DNA from: Nicotiana tabacum
Lineage: Eukaryota > Streptophyta > Magnoliopsida > Solanales > Solanaceae
DNA: 64,000 bases
NCBI RefSeq assembly: GCF_000715075.1
Contig: NC_134081.1
Coordinates: 106,938,108-107,002,107 of the forward strand
Direction: 5' to 3'
How positions within the stretch are numbered: the stretch's first letter is position 1; the number at the start of each line of letters is the position of its first letter. The position numbers were made by a program, and so were the translations under genes. Positions 9,986-20,290 of the stretch are shown here, in pieces. The notes below the pieces were generated by a model. The model made no database searches. It was not told the origin of the DNA and saw only the letters and a program-made list of their open reading frames with translations.

Positions 9986-11829
9986 TCAGGGAGCATTTTC
10001 CACCATTTTACTCTATTTTGTTTAGTTGCATTGAGGGCATTGCAACACTTCTAGTTGCGGGTGGCTTCTTGTATAACTATTGATATGGTATATTGATATT
10101 TTATTTTCATGTGATGTGTTATATTAGTATGTTTACTAGCTTCTTGATTTTTTTATATAGTATGTTATATTGACTTGATGTCTATTAGATTCTTAATATT
10201 GTTTTATATATAAATAGTATGTTTTATTTTGTTGGCAATATCCTTGGTTTTCTTTGTACCACAGTGCTTTTTTTGAGGATGCCAATTTTCTTTTTGAACC
10301 GGGTAATATTTGGTAAATTATTGTATCGACTTTTCCCGATGATGGATAGCTAGGCGACTTTCTTAAGGGAATTAGTCTTGTAGTTTAGATATAGTTTTTG
10401 TTAATTTAGAAAGAATAAGTGAGTTGGGGTTTGTGTCCATTGGCCAATTTGTGGCTTGCTTGGTACGAACATGATTTAAACCTCGACATATGAATTCTTG
10501 ATCTTTGAAAAAGAAATATGATTGAAGTAAAGATCATTGTCATGACTTTTAGACTCAATATTTGTCTCTTTAATTCATTATATAGTCTCTTAGGCTATAT
10601 GTGACTTCGTTAAGTTTATGGGTTTCAATTGGATTTTGAATTTGTATTCTACTCGAGTTTTCATGTGCCATGTGTGATGAGATTTATTGTGAGTTTTTTT
10701 GCATTATTTGTAGTTTAGAACTTGCCCGGAATGTACTTCAAGGTGAAATCCTAGACTAACTTGGTTTGAAAAATGATGTTAGGCCTTCCTTGGACCGTTA
10801 TTATGCCTTAAATTTCCTACCCTTGCATATTTTCCTTGGTCAACCCCTTTTGAGCCTTTAAACTTTTTCTTTGGCAACCATGTTACAATCTTTAACCCTT
10901 TGTTCTTTATTGATCTATCTTTTGGCATCCGACCTCCCTAAGTACTTTGATAGTGTAAACATAGGCTAAAAGCCTAAGTTTGGGGGGTGAAGGTTGGAAA
11001 AGTTATGATGTGAAAGTTGCTTAAAAGGCGAAAGGTAATTAAAAAAAATAGTAGAACCTTCCTTGATTTTTGAAAAAAAGAATAATGAGTAAGAAAGAAG
11101 AAAAGGGAAGGAATAATAAGGAGTTGTGAATAAAGGGAAGATTAGGTGTGGAATGAAAAGTGAAGAAAGGATGGAAAAAGTTTTTGAAGAAAGTGTGCTT
11201 TAATTGTTGTAAATTGTAGTTCTTAGGGAGATTTTGAGTCACTCTAACCAAAATTGTTCCCTACCTTAACCAAAAGCCTAAACTACAACCCTTTACGTCC
11301 TAATTGATTTTGAACCAAGTTTGTCTACATTTGTGGAGAAATACATGAAGGGCAAGCCTATGGTACTACTTGTGTGCATTTGAACATCTTTGTGTGAGAG
11401 AGTTAATTCTTTTCATTTGATATCTCATATATGTTTTGAATTGCAATTTATGAGTGTGGGATTCTCTCTTAAGTGTGAGGGCACATGAGATTTGGGTTGT
11501 GAATTTAATCTCATTTTCAATTGGGAGGAATGAACAAGGGAAATTTATTTGTGATAAAGAGGTAAATTTTGAAGCTTTAGTGTCATGACTTGATTGCTAC
11601 TTTGATTAACATAGTGTTTGAGCACTTGAATTATAATGAAATTTATGAGAAGTTTTTGGTGTTTCATATGCTTTGGATTAATTGTTGGTACCAATCAAAG
11701 TCATATGTTTATACTTAAAGTAGACCTTTTGACTTGGTATAATATTGATGCACTATTGAGTTAAATACTTGGAAGGAGATTTTGTACTGTGATTGCTTGA
11801 GGACAAGCAATAGTTTAAGTTTGAGAGTT
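9986..11829 (+). other. Noncoding 3' region of element C with two polypurine-like tracts
   Basis: No coding frame stands out. AAGTTTGGGGGGTGAAGG at 10975-10992 resembles the AAGTTTGGGGG polypurine signal of Athila/Tat elements but lies about 850 bases before the LTR. Next to the 3' LTR, the sequence AGGACAAGCAATAGTTTAAG followed by TTTGAGAGT (11801-11829) looks like a weakened copy of the same signal and is probably the priming site for this LTR. Confidence 0.5.
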
Positions 11830-13210
11830 TGATAAGTTGGTAATTTACCAACTTATCTCATCTTTAATCTTAGATTTTTGCAATGTTTGATTGTTAAAAT
11901 AATGTGTTTAATGTTGTTTACTTCTACTTTACAGGTTTTATATGATTTAGAAGTGATCGGGAAGAAACCAAGCAAAAACAAGTCAAAAAGGGGCTCAAAA
12001 GCAAAAATATGAAAATTGGCCTCAAGGGTCGCAAATGCGAGCAGTAGCTCGTAATTGCGAAGTCAACCAAGAAAGTCAATGTTCGCAAATGCGAACATGT
12101 GAATCACAATTGCGAAGCCAACTGAGTTAAATAATGTTCGCAAATGCGAAATAAGGTCCGCAAATGCGAAGTCAAACCAGACAGTCAACCTTCGCAAATG
12201 CGAGTCAACAGGAAAGTCAAGGTTCGCAAATGCGAACATAGCTTCGCAAATGCAAAGATCGCGCTTCAGTTCTAGGCTCTTCTATAATTTCACATCCTTT
12301 GGCCCCAAACCCTTTAATACACGACCTAGCTCATTTGTAAAACATCTTTGGCATATCTTTGGATTATTTTTGAGTCTCTTGACTAGAGAAGACAAGTTTG
12401 AAAGCTAAGGTTCTTGCACACACACTTGGGTCTTGAACATTTGAAGCTTTTGGTTGAGAATTTCTTACCCATTTATCTTCACTTCTTCATTTGCTTGCTT
12501 TGTATTGAATATCTAAGTGTGTAGTATTTTTTTCAACACATAAATCTTATTTATAGGAATATTCATATTTAAAGTGTGGATTAAATATCTTGTTATGCTT
12601 ATGTATTGAACGATTTTTATTTATTATGAAGTGAGTTATTGTTTCTTTAATTATTCTTGTTCTTTAATGTTTTCAAAGGGATTAACTAACCCTAGGACTC
12701 GCCCATTCACTTCGAATTAATTTTGGAAAAGATAATTTGGGGTTGGGAAAGATTAATTAACAAGAACTTGAGGCGTTAACCCTCACTTTATAGATTCTAC
12801 CTAGGGATAGGATTGAACTACTTGTAGTCATATTCGGGTGTGCTTAATCTCTTAATTGTTTTAGGGTAATTCAATTAGGAAGTCTTGTTAGTTTTTGAAA
12901 GAAGCTAATATAGAATTATTACCCGAGGCTAATTAACATAAACTCGCTCATATTTGTAAAACCGTGAAATACATTAGATCGTTACTTGAGTGTAATTCCC
13001 AATGCATCTATGCTTGTAGTCATTGATCATTTTACTTGCTTTCTAGGTTAGTTTACATTTTCGCAATTAGACATAAATATTTTCTCAAAATCATTTCTAA
13101 GTGTTTGACTTAGCATAATAAGTGATAATTCTTTTACCCGCCTAATCGCCTACATATTGTTCTCTGTGGGATTCGACCCCGACTCATAGTAGTGGATTTG
13201 GACGTCATCA
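11830..13210 (+). repeat. 3' LTR of element C
   Basis: Starts TGATAAGTTGGTAATTTACC and ends GACGTCATCA. Closely similar to 4775-6165 except for the palindrome cluster at 12028-12262 and a 40-base deletion near its end. ATTAGCATCC follows, giving the imperfect TAGC duplication with the left flank. Confidence 0.9.
12028..12262. repeat. Cluster of TTCGCAAATGCGAA-type near-palindromes in the 3' LTR of C
   Basis: At least eight copies of TCGCAAATGCGA or TCGCAATTGCGA-like words in 235 bases, spaced about 20-35 bases and separated by GTCAA-rich linkers. The same position in the 5' LTR holds GATCGC-type words instead. Confidence 0.88.
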
Positions 13211-13996
13211 ATTAGCATCCGTAAAAAGTTATGGAAAAATAAGTTATTGAATAGTGTGTAATGATATTATATTCTCTTATTTTACTTTCAACGTTTGAAA
13301 CATGTTCAACACAATAATTTTTCTCTATTTTTTATTCTTCGGAGGATACTGTAAAAGCAAAGTTATGTAAAGACAAAAACATTGCAGCGGTAGTATCAAA
13401 TTTCACAAACATATTAAAATGGAAATTTAAAAAAGTACCTCTAACTTTTTTGTAGGATAGGTAAGTGATGAACAATAACAATATACACATAAAAACATGT
13501 ATTATCATATCATAACTGTATCCTATTGCAATACGTGGTTGTTAATAGGAATAATTTCCGAAAACTCCCTTTAAATTTGCCTCTATAGGAGAAACCTCCT
13601 TTCTGATTTGAAATATTATGACCACCTCCCTTTGTTTGATTGCTTTTTGTAACAAAACTAAATTCAAATGGTTAAATTACGTAATAATGTTCCAAAATTG
13701 CCGCTTGGTGGCATTTATAAGACTTGATGAAAATAAATCTCTTTTCTCACACTTGAAACGTTAAGCGTCAAAGTTTACTAGTTGCAAATAATTTTTTTGT
13801 AGCTGTCATGCTCTAACTAAATATGCCTAATTAGCTAGAGAAACCAACCGAACAAAATCAGTAAATAACTGTAAACTGCTGGAACGATAATCCCGAGGAC
13901 CCTAGCCATTGAACTCGTATAAGCTGAGGTATTCTAATGCATGAGCTTGCTGATCAGTGAACTCAACAGGTCTAGTAGCAAATAACCCAATATTGA
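13211..13996. other. Unassigned AT-rich sequence
   Basis: After at most 13 bases that may belong to element A's LTR, I find no coding frame, RNA gene or repeat match to the rest of the window. It separates element C from the foldback element. Confidence 0.5.
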
Positions 13997-15103
13997 GTAT
14001 AGAAAATTTTATCTCCTATAGCAAAAGGTATACACCATATTCTTTATAAATCAAAATTATTTTAAAATATTATTTTCTATTGCTACCTTTTATATTTTAT
14101 AGCAAATAAGTATTTATGGTATATATTACAATTGAGGTATGAAATAATGCATGAAATACACTATTTAGGTTTTTCCTCTCTCTTTCTTTCAATTAATACA
14201 CGATTCCCTCTCAGAATTTTTCTTCTTTCTCTCTCTTTCTTTTCTCTCTCTTCGAGCAAAATAGGCCGAATCATAGATACATGAACGAGAAACAAATCAT
14301 GAAAGAAAGCCTAAAAATCTCAAAATCAGAAACATGAAAGTAAACCTATAATCAAAAAAAGGAAGCAGAGATACCTTGGGTGACGGAGAGATTGAAGAGA
14401 AAGAAGGATTCTTAGCGCAGTAAGTAAGAGAGAAAAGAGGAAGAAGTAGTCGAATTGGAAGCATTGTAAGTTGTAATGGAAGAAGTAGTGAAGCGATATA
14501 GGAGTCTTGGCCGGAAAACGCCATCTCCGACGAACTTTCTTCTCTTCTTTGCTATTTAGTCACATATAATGATACAAATACATTATTTTCTGTACAAATT
14601 CACTCAAACACATTATATTTTTGTATAAATATATATTTTTTGCTTGTGTTTATGTATTTCGAAGGTCTGTATTTTTTAATACATTTGAATAGACCTGTAT
14701 TCATGCATATTGTACATACAATATGCATGAATACAGGATATAAATATTGAAATACACTGAATACAAACATTAAAATAGACAACAACAACAACAACATACC
14801 CAGTATTATCCCACATCGTGGGGTCTGGGGAGGGTAGTGTGTACGCAGACCTTACCCCTACCTTGTGAGGATAGAGAGGCTATTTCCAATAGACCATCGG
14901 CTCAGGAAAGCATAAGCATCACATTAAAGAAAATATAGACAAGAAGAGACAGTACCAAAAAGTCATATAAAAGCAGAATAAAAATAATAAGATAGTAAGG
15001 TAATTAACAATGAAAGAAAATAATGGTTTGTCATAAAAAATTACTACCCATAGAAAGGAGACTGCGTGCCAATACTATTGTTATGGACACTCAAGACTTC
15101 CTA

Positions 15104-16891
15104 CTATACTACCCTAATCGTGGACCTCCATAACTTCCTATCAAGGGTCATGTCCTCGGTCAGCTGAACCTGCACCATGTCTTGCCTAATCACCTCTCCC
15201 CACCTCTTCTTTGGCCTACCTCTACCTCTTCGTAGGCCCTCCAATGTCAACCTCTCACACCTCCTCACCGGGGCATCTGTGATCCTCCTCCTCACATGAC
15301 AAACCACCTAAGTCGTGCTTCCCGCATCTTGTCCTCAATAGGGGCCACACCCACCTTGTCGCGAATAACCTCATTTCTTATCCTATCTAACTTGGTATGC
15401 CCGCACATCCATCTCAACATCCTCATCTATGATACCTTCATCTTCTGGACATGAACGATCTTGACTGGCCAATACTCAGCCCCATGCAACATCGTTGGTC
15501 TTACTACCACTATGTAGAACTTACCCTTAAGTTTTGGTGGCACCTTTCTGTCACACAAAATACCAGAAATGAGTCTTCATTTCATCCATCCCTCCCCAAT
15601 ACGATGTGTGATATCTTCATCAATCTCCCCATCTCCCTGAATAATAGACCCAAGGTACTTAAAACTCCCTCTCCTAGGGATGACCTGCGAGTCCAGCCTC
15701 ACCTCCCCTCCCCCTCCTTGAGTCTCGACACTGAACTTACACTCTAAGTATTATGTCTTGGTCCTGCTCAACTTGAAACCTTTAGATTTAAGGGTCAGTC
15801 TCCATACCTCTAATTGCGCGTTCACACCGTCTCGTGTTTCCTCAATCAATGCAATATCATCTGCAAACAACATGCACCAAGGCACCTCCCCTTGGATGTG
15901 GCGCGTCAGTACGTCCATCACTAGAGCAAACAAAAAGGGGCTCCGAAAAATGGTCTGAGTCCCCACCCACCGTCCTCACTCGGGTCTTTACTCCAACATA
16001 CATGTCCTTAATCAACCTAACGTAGGCAACAGGTATACCTCTAGCCTCTAAACATCTCCACAAAATTTCCCTCAAAACTTTGTTGTACGCCTTTTCTAAG
16101 TCGATGAACACCATATACAAGTCCTCATTTCTCTCCCTATATTGCGCCATCAATCTCCTAACAAGGTGGATGGATTCTGTAGTCGAATGCCCCGGCATAA
16201 ACCCAAATTGGTTCTCGAAAATAAACACTCTCCTCCTCACCCTTAGCTCTACCACTCTCTCCTAAACTTTCATATTATGGCTAAGCCATACAATATCCCA
16301 AAGTCACAATGACTCCCGGAGAGTTTCAAATCACCCAGAGCAATGCTCATATCCCCCTCCTCGTTCAAGAGACTATGAAAGTAGGTCTTCCATCTCCGAC
16401 GGATAAGCCCCTTATCTAACAAAACTCTACCTTCTTCTTCCTTGATGCACTTCACTTTGTCCAGGTCACGTGCCTTCCTTTCTCGTGCCTTGTCTAACCT
16501 GAACAACCTCTTATCCCCACCTCGGCCCTCGAGTTCCTCATACAAATGATTAAAAGCTGCAGTCTTGGTCGCCGTAACTACTAGCTTTGCCTCATTCTTA
16601 GCCAACTTATGATGCTCCTTATTCGGCCTCTTCTCCTCCTCGTCTACACTTTCCACTAGCTTCAGATACTCTGCTTTTTTGGTTTTCACTTTTCCTTGCA
16701 CCTCTCCATTCCACCACTAGTCTCCCTTGTGACCACCAGAGTAACCCTTTGAGAAATAACTCTCTCGTGGCTTTCCTAATGCACTGCGCAGTCGTGGTCC
16801 ATATAATGCTTGCGTCCCCACTACTCATACAAGCCCCTATAGTCACCAGCTTGACCCCCAACTCTTGTTCTTTAGCTTCTGTCAAAGCTCC
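15104..16891 (-). pseudogene. Reverse transcriptase and C-terminal region pseudogene of the LINE
   Basis: A linker region (16270-16885) is followed by RT finger and palm motifs: [33 protein letters not shown], then in another frame [14 protein letters not shown] and the catalytic [11 protein letters not shown] (15860-15830 region). About 15 residues around the expected GLHQGS motif are missing or scrambled near 15960. The 3' part (15104-15307) gives [20 protein letters not shown], a C-terminal motif common in plant RTE elements. RT catalytic aspartates are intact, but the frame is not. Confidence 0.85.
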
Positions 16892-17684
16892 CTACTTGAT
16901 CCTATGTTGGCTATACATCACCCTCTTCTTCCTCTTCCTCGTAATCTCAAGGTCCATGACTATGAGCCTATGAAGGGTCGAGAGGTTCTCACTCGGTATG
17001 ACCTTGCAATCCGTGCAAAGACCTCTATCGGACTTCCTGCAGAGTAAATAATCAATATGAGTCTCGGCCACCAAACCCTGGAAGGTGACCAAGTGTTCCC
17101 TGTTCTTCGGGAAACTCGAGTTTACTATCACCAAATCAAATGCTCTAGCAAAGTCTAGAAGAGACGTTCCTCCTCTGTTTCTATCTCCAAAACCAAAGCC
17201 ACCATGCACATCCTCATACCCCCCAGACGTCGCTCCAATGTGACCGTTGAAATATCCTCCTATGAAAATCTTCTCGGTATGTGGGATACCATGCACCATG
17301 TCATCCAAATCCTCCTAGAAACGCCTCTTGACTTCCTCATCCAAGCCTGCATGGGGTGCGTACGCACTGATTATGTTCAAAGTAAAACCTCCAACAACTA
17401 GCTTAATAGTCATCAGGCTATCATTCACCCTCCTAACCTCCACCACTAGTTCTCGAAGGTCCTTATCAACCAAGATACATACCCCGTTCCTGCCCCCCAC
17501 CCTCCCAAAATACCAAAGTTTGAAGCTGCCCACATCTCGCACCTTATCTCCTACCCACCTAGTCTGTTGTACACAAGCTATATTAATCTTCTTTTTCTCG
17601 AGAACCTTCTCTAACTCTACAGATTTTCCAGTCAAAGTTCCTATGTTCTAAGACCCCACTCTCAGCCTAGTAGTTCCCAGTAGC
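16892..17684 (-). pseudogene. APE-type endonuclease pseudogene of the LINE
   Basis: The endonuclease would nick target DNA to prime reverse transcription. Visible motifs are KINIACVQQTRWVGDK (17550-17525 region), ISAYAPHAGLDEEV, IFIGGYFNGHIG and HRLIVMDLEI. Two catalytic positions differ from the family: the Glu of Q-E-T is Gln, and the Asp of G-D-F-N-G is Tyr. A TAG near 17650 replaces a Trp, and the two halves (17315-17635 and 16892-17308) are in different frames. Confidence 0.82.
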
Positions 17685-18082
17685 GAATACATTTAATTTT
17701 AAAATACAGTAAAATACACTTAATGCAAATAGAAATACAGTGAATACAACCGATGAAATATACTGAATACATCAGTAATAACATGTATTAGGAATAACTA
17801 AAATATTGTTAATACAAATACATTTGAATACACTAAATATAAAATTGGGAATACAGTAAATACAAACATTGAATCTAATGAATGCAACAATAAAAAAAAT
17901 ATTAAAACACACTAAATACAAAAATTATATACAACTCAAAAATCATTCTAATTAATTGAGTTGATAATGAGGCATGTTAGAATTTATTTTTTTGAGTTAT
18001 ATTATGAGTGTATCACGCTAATTGATATTATTTCCGTTATTAGACAGTTGCACATACCTATTTTTAAGGTGATTGTCGTTAC

Positions 18083-18353
18083 TGTATTCATGAATACATG
18101 GCGCGAATACATGTGAATACATGCGCGTACAGCTGGATTGCCATGATTTTAGGCGCTTTTTGCTGTTGTATTTATGAATACAACAGCGCGAATACATGTA
18201 AATACACTACCATAACGACTGAACTACCCTGATTTTAGGCGCTTTTTGCTGCTGTATTCATGAATACATGGCACGAATACATGTGAATATATGCGCGTAT
18301 AGCTGGACTGCCTGGATTTTTAGGCGCTTTTTGCTGCTGTATTCATGAATACA
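18083..18353. repeat. Left-arm tandem array, about 85-base period, palindrome in each unit
   Basis: TGTATTCATGAATACA, a perfect 16-base palindrome, or a one-base variant, occurs at 18083, 18167, 18253 and 18338, spaced 84-86 bases. Each unit also has TTTTAGGCGCTTTTTGCTG and GCGAATACATGTGAATACA. Confidence 0.9.
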
Positions 18354-18529
18354 GCAGTGCCAATATAGCGAATACACTACCGTAACAACTGAATAGTAGC
18401 TATATGAAGTAATTATGTGTATGGTAGCTATAGGAAGTTAATAGTCACTAAATAATAGTGGTTTTTGAAAATTCCTCATTAATATATACTCCTAATAAAG
18501 TACTGTAAGAGTGTAGATTATATCTCTAA

Positions 18530-20290
18530 GAGGAATTTTCAGAAACCACTATTGTTTTGTGGTATTAACTTCTTATATCCACCATATGGCTATTAACTTC
18601 CTATAGCTACCATATGCATAATTACTTCTTATAGCTACTATTTAGTTGTTATGGTAGTGTATTTGTTGTATTCGCGCGGCTGTATTCATGAATACAGTAG
18701 CAAAAAGTGCCTAATATCATGGCAATCCAGCTGTATGCGCATGTATTCACATGCATTCCCACTGCTGTATTCATGAATACAGCAGCAAAAAGTACCTAAA
18801 ATCAAGGCAGTCCAATTGTACGCGTATGTATTTACATGTATTCGTGTTGCTGTATTCATGAATACAGCAGCAAAAAGCACCTAAATTCAGGGCAGTCCAG
18901 TTGTAGGCACATGTATTCACATGTATTTACGTTGTTGTATTCATTAATACAATAGCAAAAAGTGCCTAAAATCAGGGTTGTCCAATTGTACGCGCATGTA
19001 TTCAAATGTATTCGCGCCATGTATTCATGAATACAGTAATATGAATCACCTTAAAATAGGTATGTCCAGGTGTCTAATAACGGAAATAATATCAATTAGC
19101 GTGATACACTCCTAATATAACTCAACAAAATTAATTCTTACATGCCTCATTATCAACCCAATTAATTAGAATAATTTTTTAGTTGTATTTAACTGTTGTA
19201 TTTAACTTTAGTATTTAGTGTGTTTCAATTTTTTTTTATTGTTGCATTCATTAGATTCAATGTTTGTATTTACTGTATTTGCTATATTATATTTAGTGTA
19301 TTCAAATAAATTTGTATTAGCAGCATTTTAGTTATTCCTAATACATGTTATTACTTCTGTATTCAGTATATTTTATTGGTTGTATTAACTATATTTCTAT
19401 TTGTATTAAGTATATTTTACTGTATTTTACTGTATTTTAAAATTAAATATAGTCACTATTTATATTCTGTTCTATTTTAATGTTTGGATTCAGTATATTT
19501 CAATATTTATATCTTGTATTCATGCATAAATACATGTGTATTCAGCTGTATTAAAAAAATATAAATCTTCGAAATTCATAAATACATGCAAAAAATAATG
19601 TATTTATACAACATACAATATATTTGAGTGAATTTGTACATATATAATGTGTTTGTATCATTGTATGTGACTAAATAGCAAAGAAGGGAAAACAGTTCGC
19701 CGGATATGGCATTTTCCGGCCAAGCAAAATATTGTATACATTGTATTAAAATTAAAAATGGAGACAAACAAAAACCCTAGCCCTCAAATCTTCTCCGTGT
19801 AAAAATATTGCAGTATCCGTGTAGAGAAATCCATTGCAATATTAGGCGTAGAAAAAGCCGCAGTCTCTTTTTTTCTAATATTGCAGTATAAATCCATTGC
19901 AAATATCCGGCGTAGAAACTAAGCAGTACAAATCGATTGCAATATCCGGGATATAAACCAAGCAGGAATTCTGCTCGAATAGAGAGAGAGAGAGAGAAAG
20001 AAGAAAATTTTGTTGCGATTTTGAGAGAGAATTATGTGTTAATTGAAAGAAAGAGAGAGAAGGAAGAGGGAGAGAAAGAAGAAAAAATCTGAGAGAGAAT
20101 CTTGTGTTAATTGAAAGAAAGAGAGAGGAAAATCATAAATAACATATTTCATGCCTCAGTGGTAGTATATATCATAAATACCTATTTTTCTATAAAATAT
20201 AAAAGGTAGCTATAAAAAAAAATTAAAATGATTTTGGTTTATAATAAATAGGGTGTATACCTTTGCTATATGAGGTAAAATTTCCTATCT
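18530..20290 (-). repeat. Right arm of the foldback
   Basis: Reverse-complementary to the left arm except for a middle stretch (about 19723-19972). That stretch holds three degenerate copies of ATCCATTGCAATATCCGG at about 19830, 19895 and 19940. An ATGGCATTTTCCGGCC start at 19706 parallels the ATG at 14524 in the left arm, after which the two arms diverge. GA-rich microsatellite sequence occupies 19979-20128. Confidence 0.8.
18681..19035. repeat. Right-arm tandem array, five units of about 85 bases
   Basis: TGTATTCATGAATACA or a variant starts at 18681, 18766, 18851, 18936 and 19020 (spacing 85, 85, 85, 84). Units are the reverse complement of those in the left arm, but there are five here and four there. 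Confidence 0.9.

Larger units (their letters stand above)
4775..13210 (+). mobile_element. Element C: polymerase-less LTR retrotransposon with Athila/Tat-type primer site
   Basis: Two direct repeats of about 1.39 kb start TGATAAGTTGGTA and end GACGTCATCA. The first is followed by a primer-binding site of the type reported for Athila/Tat elements. The 5.7 kb interior has a zinc-knuckle gag-like frame (6341-7365) and a plant-transposon-like frame (8650-9985). I see no protease, reverse transcriptase, RNase H or integrase motif in any frame, so it should depend on a helper. It sits in element A's LTR; the flanks share TAGC (GTAGC left, TTAGC right), an imperfect target duplication. Confidence 0.82.
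14779..17684 (-). mobile_element. RTE-type LINE inserted in the foldback arm
   Basis: Minus-strand order is endonuclease, reverse transcriptase, C-terminal region, then a 3' end whose complement begins ACAACAACAACAACA at 14779, i.e. a TTG-repeat tail. This tail and the adjacent GTGGGGTCTGGGGAGGG sequence are typical of Solanaceae RTE LINEs and the SINEs that borrow them. About 2.9 kb long, slightly 5'-truncated, and full of frameshifts. Compared with the right arm, about 15-20 bases of the target seem to have been lost at the insertion point. Confidence 0.88.
13997..18477 (+). repeat. Left arm of the foldback, split by a LINE
   Basis: Runs 13997-14778 and 17685-18477 with the LINE between. 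Its middle (about 14265-14505) has no counterpart in the right arm. That stretch is open on the minus strand from ATG at 14524 (MAFSGQDSYIASLLLPL, 75 residues, hydrophobic and Ser/Leu-rich); I do not recognise it. CT-rich microsatellite sequence lies at 14170-14255. Confidence 0.8.
13997..20290. mobile_element. Foldback element with arms of 1.6-1.8 kb
   Basis: The outer ends are inverted copies: TATAGCAAAAGGTATACACC near 14018 answers the reverse complement of GGGTGTATACCTTTGCTATA near 20250. Complementarity continues inward through TTTAGTCACATA (14558 against 19665), the TGAATACA-rich block, and the centre, where GTGGTTTTTGAAAATTCCTC (18458-18477) answers 18530-18549. The loop is 52 bases. 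Left arm 13997-14778 plus 17685-18477, right arm 18530-20290. No transposase is present. Foldback transposons are known from Solanaceae. I could not settle the exact ends or a target duplication. Confidence 0.82.

Noticed and set aside
12028..12262. Regularly spaced repeats resembling a CRISPR array
   Set aside because: Spacers are related GTCAA-rich linkers, repeats are degenerate palindromes, and the sequence is a plant LTR.
14600..14797. 65-codon hydrophobic frame on the minus strand
   Set aside because: AT-rich foldback arm running into the LINE tail; no conservation of the frame in the other arm.
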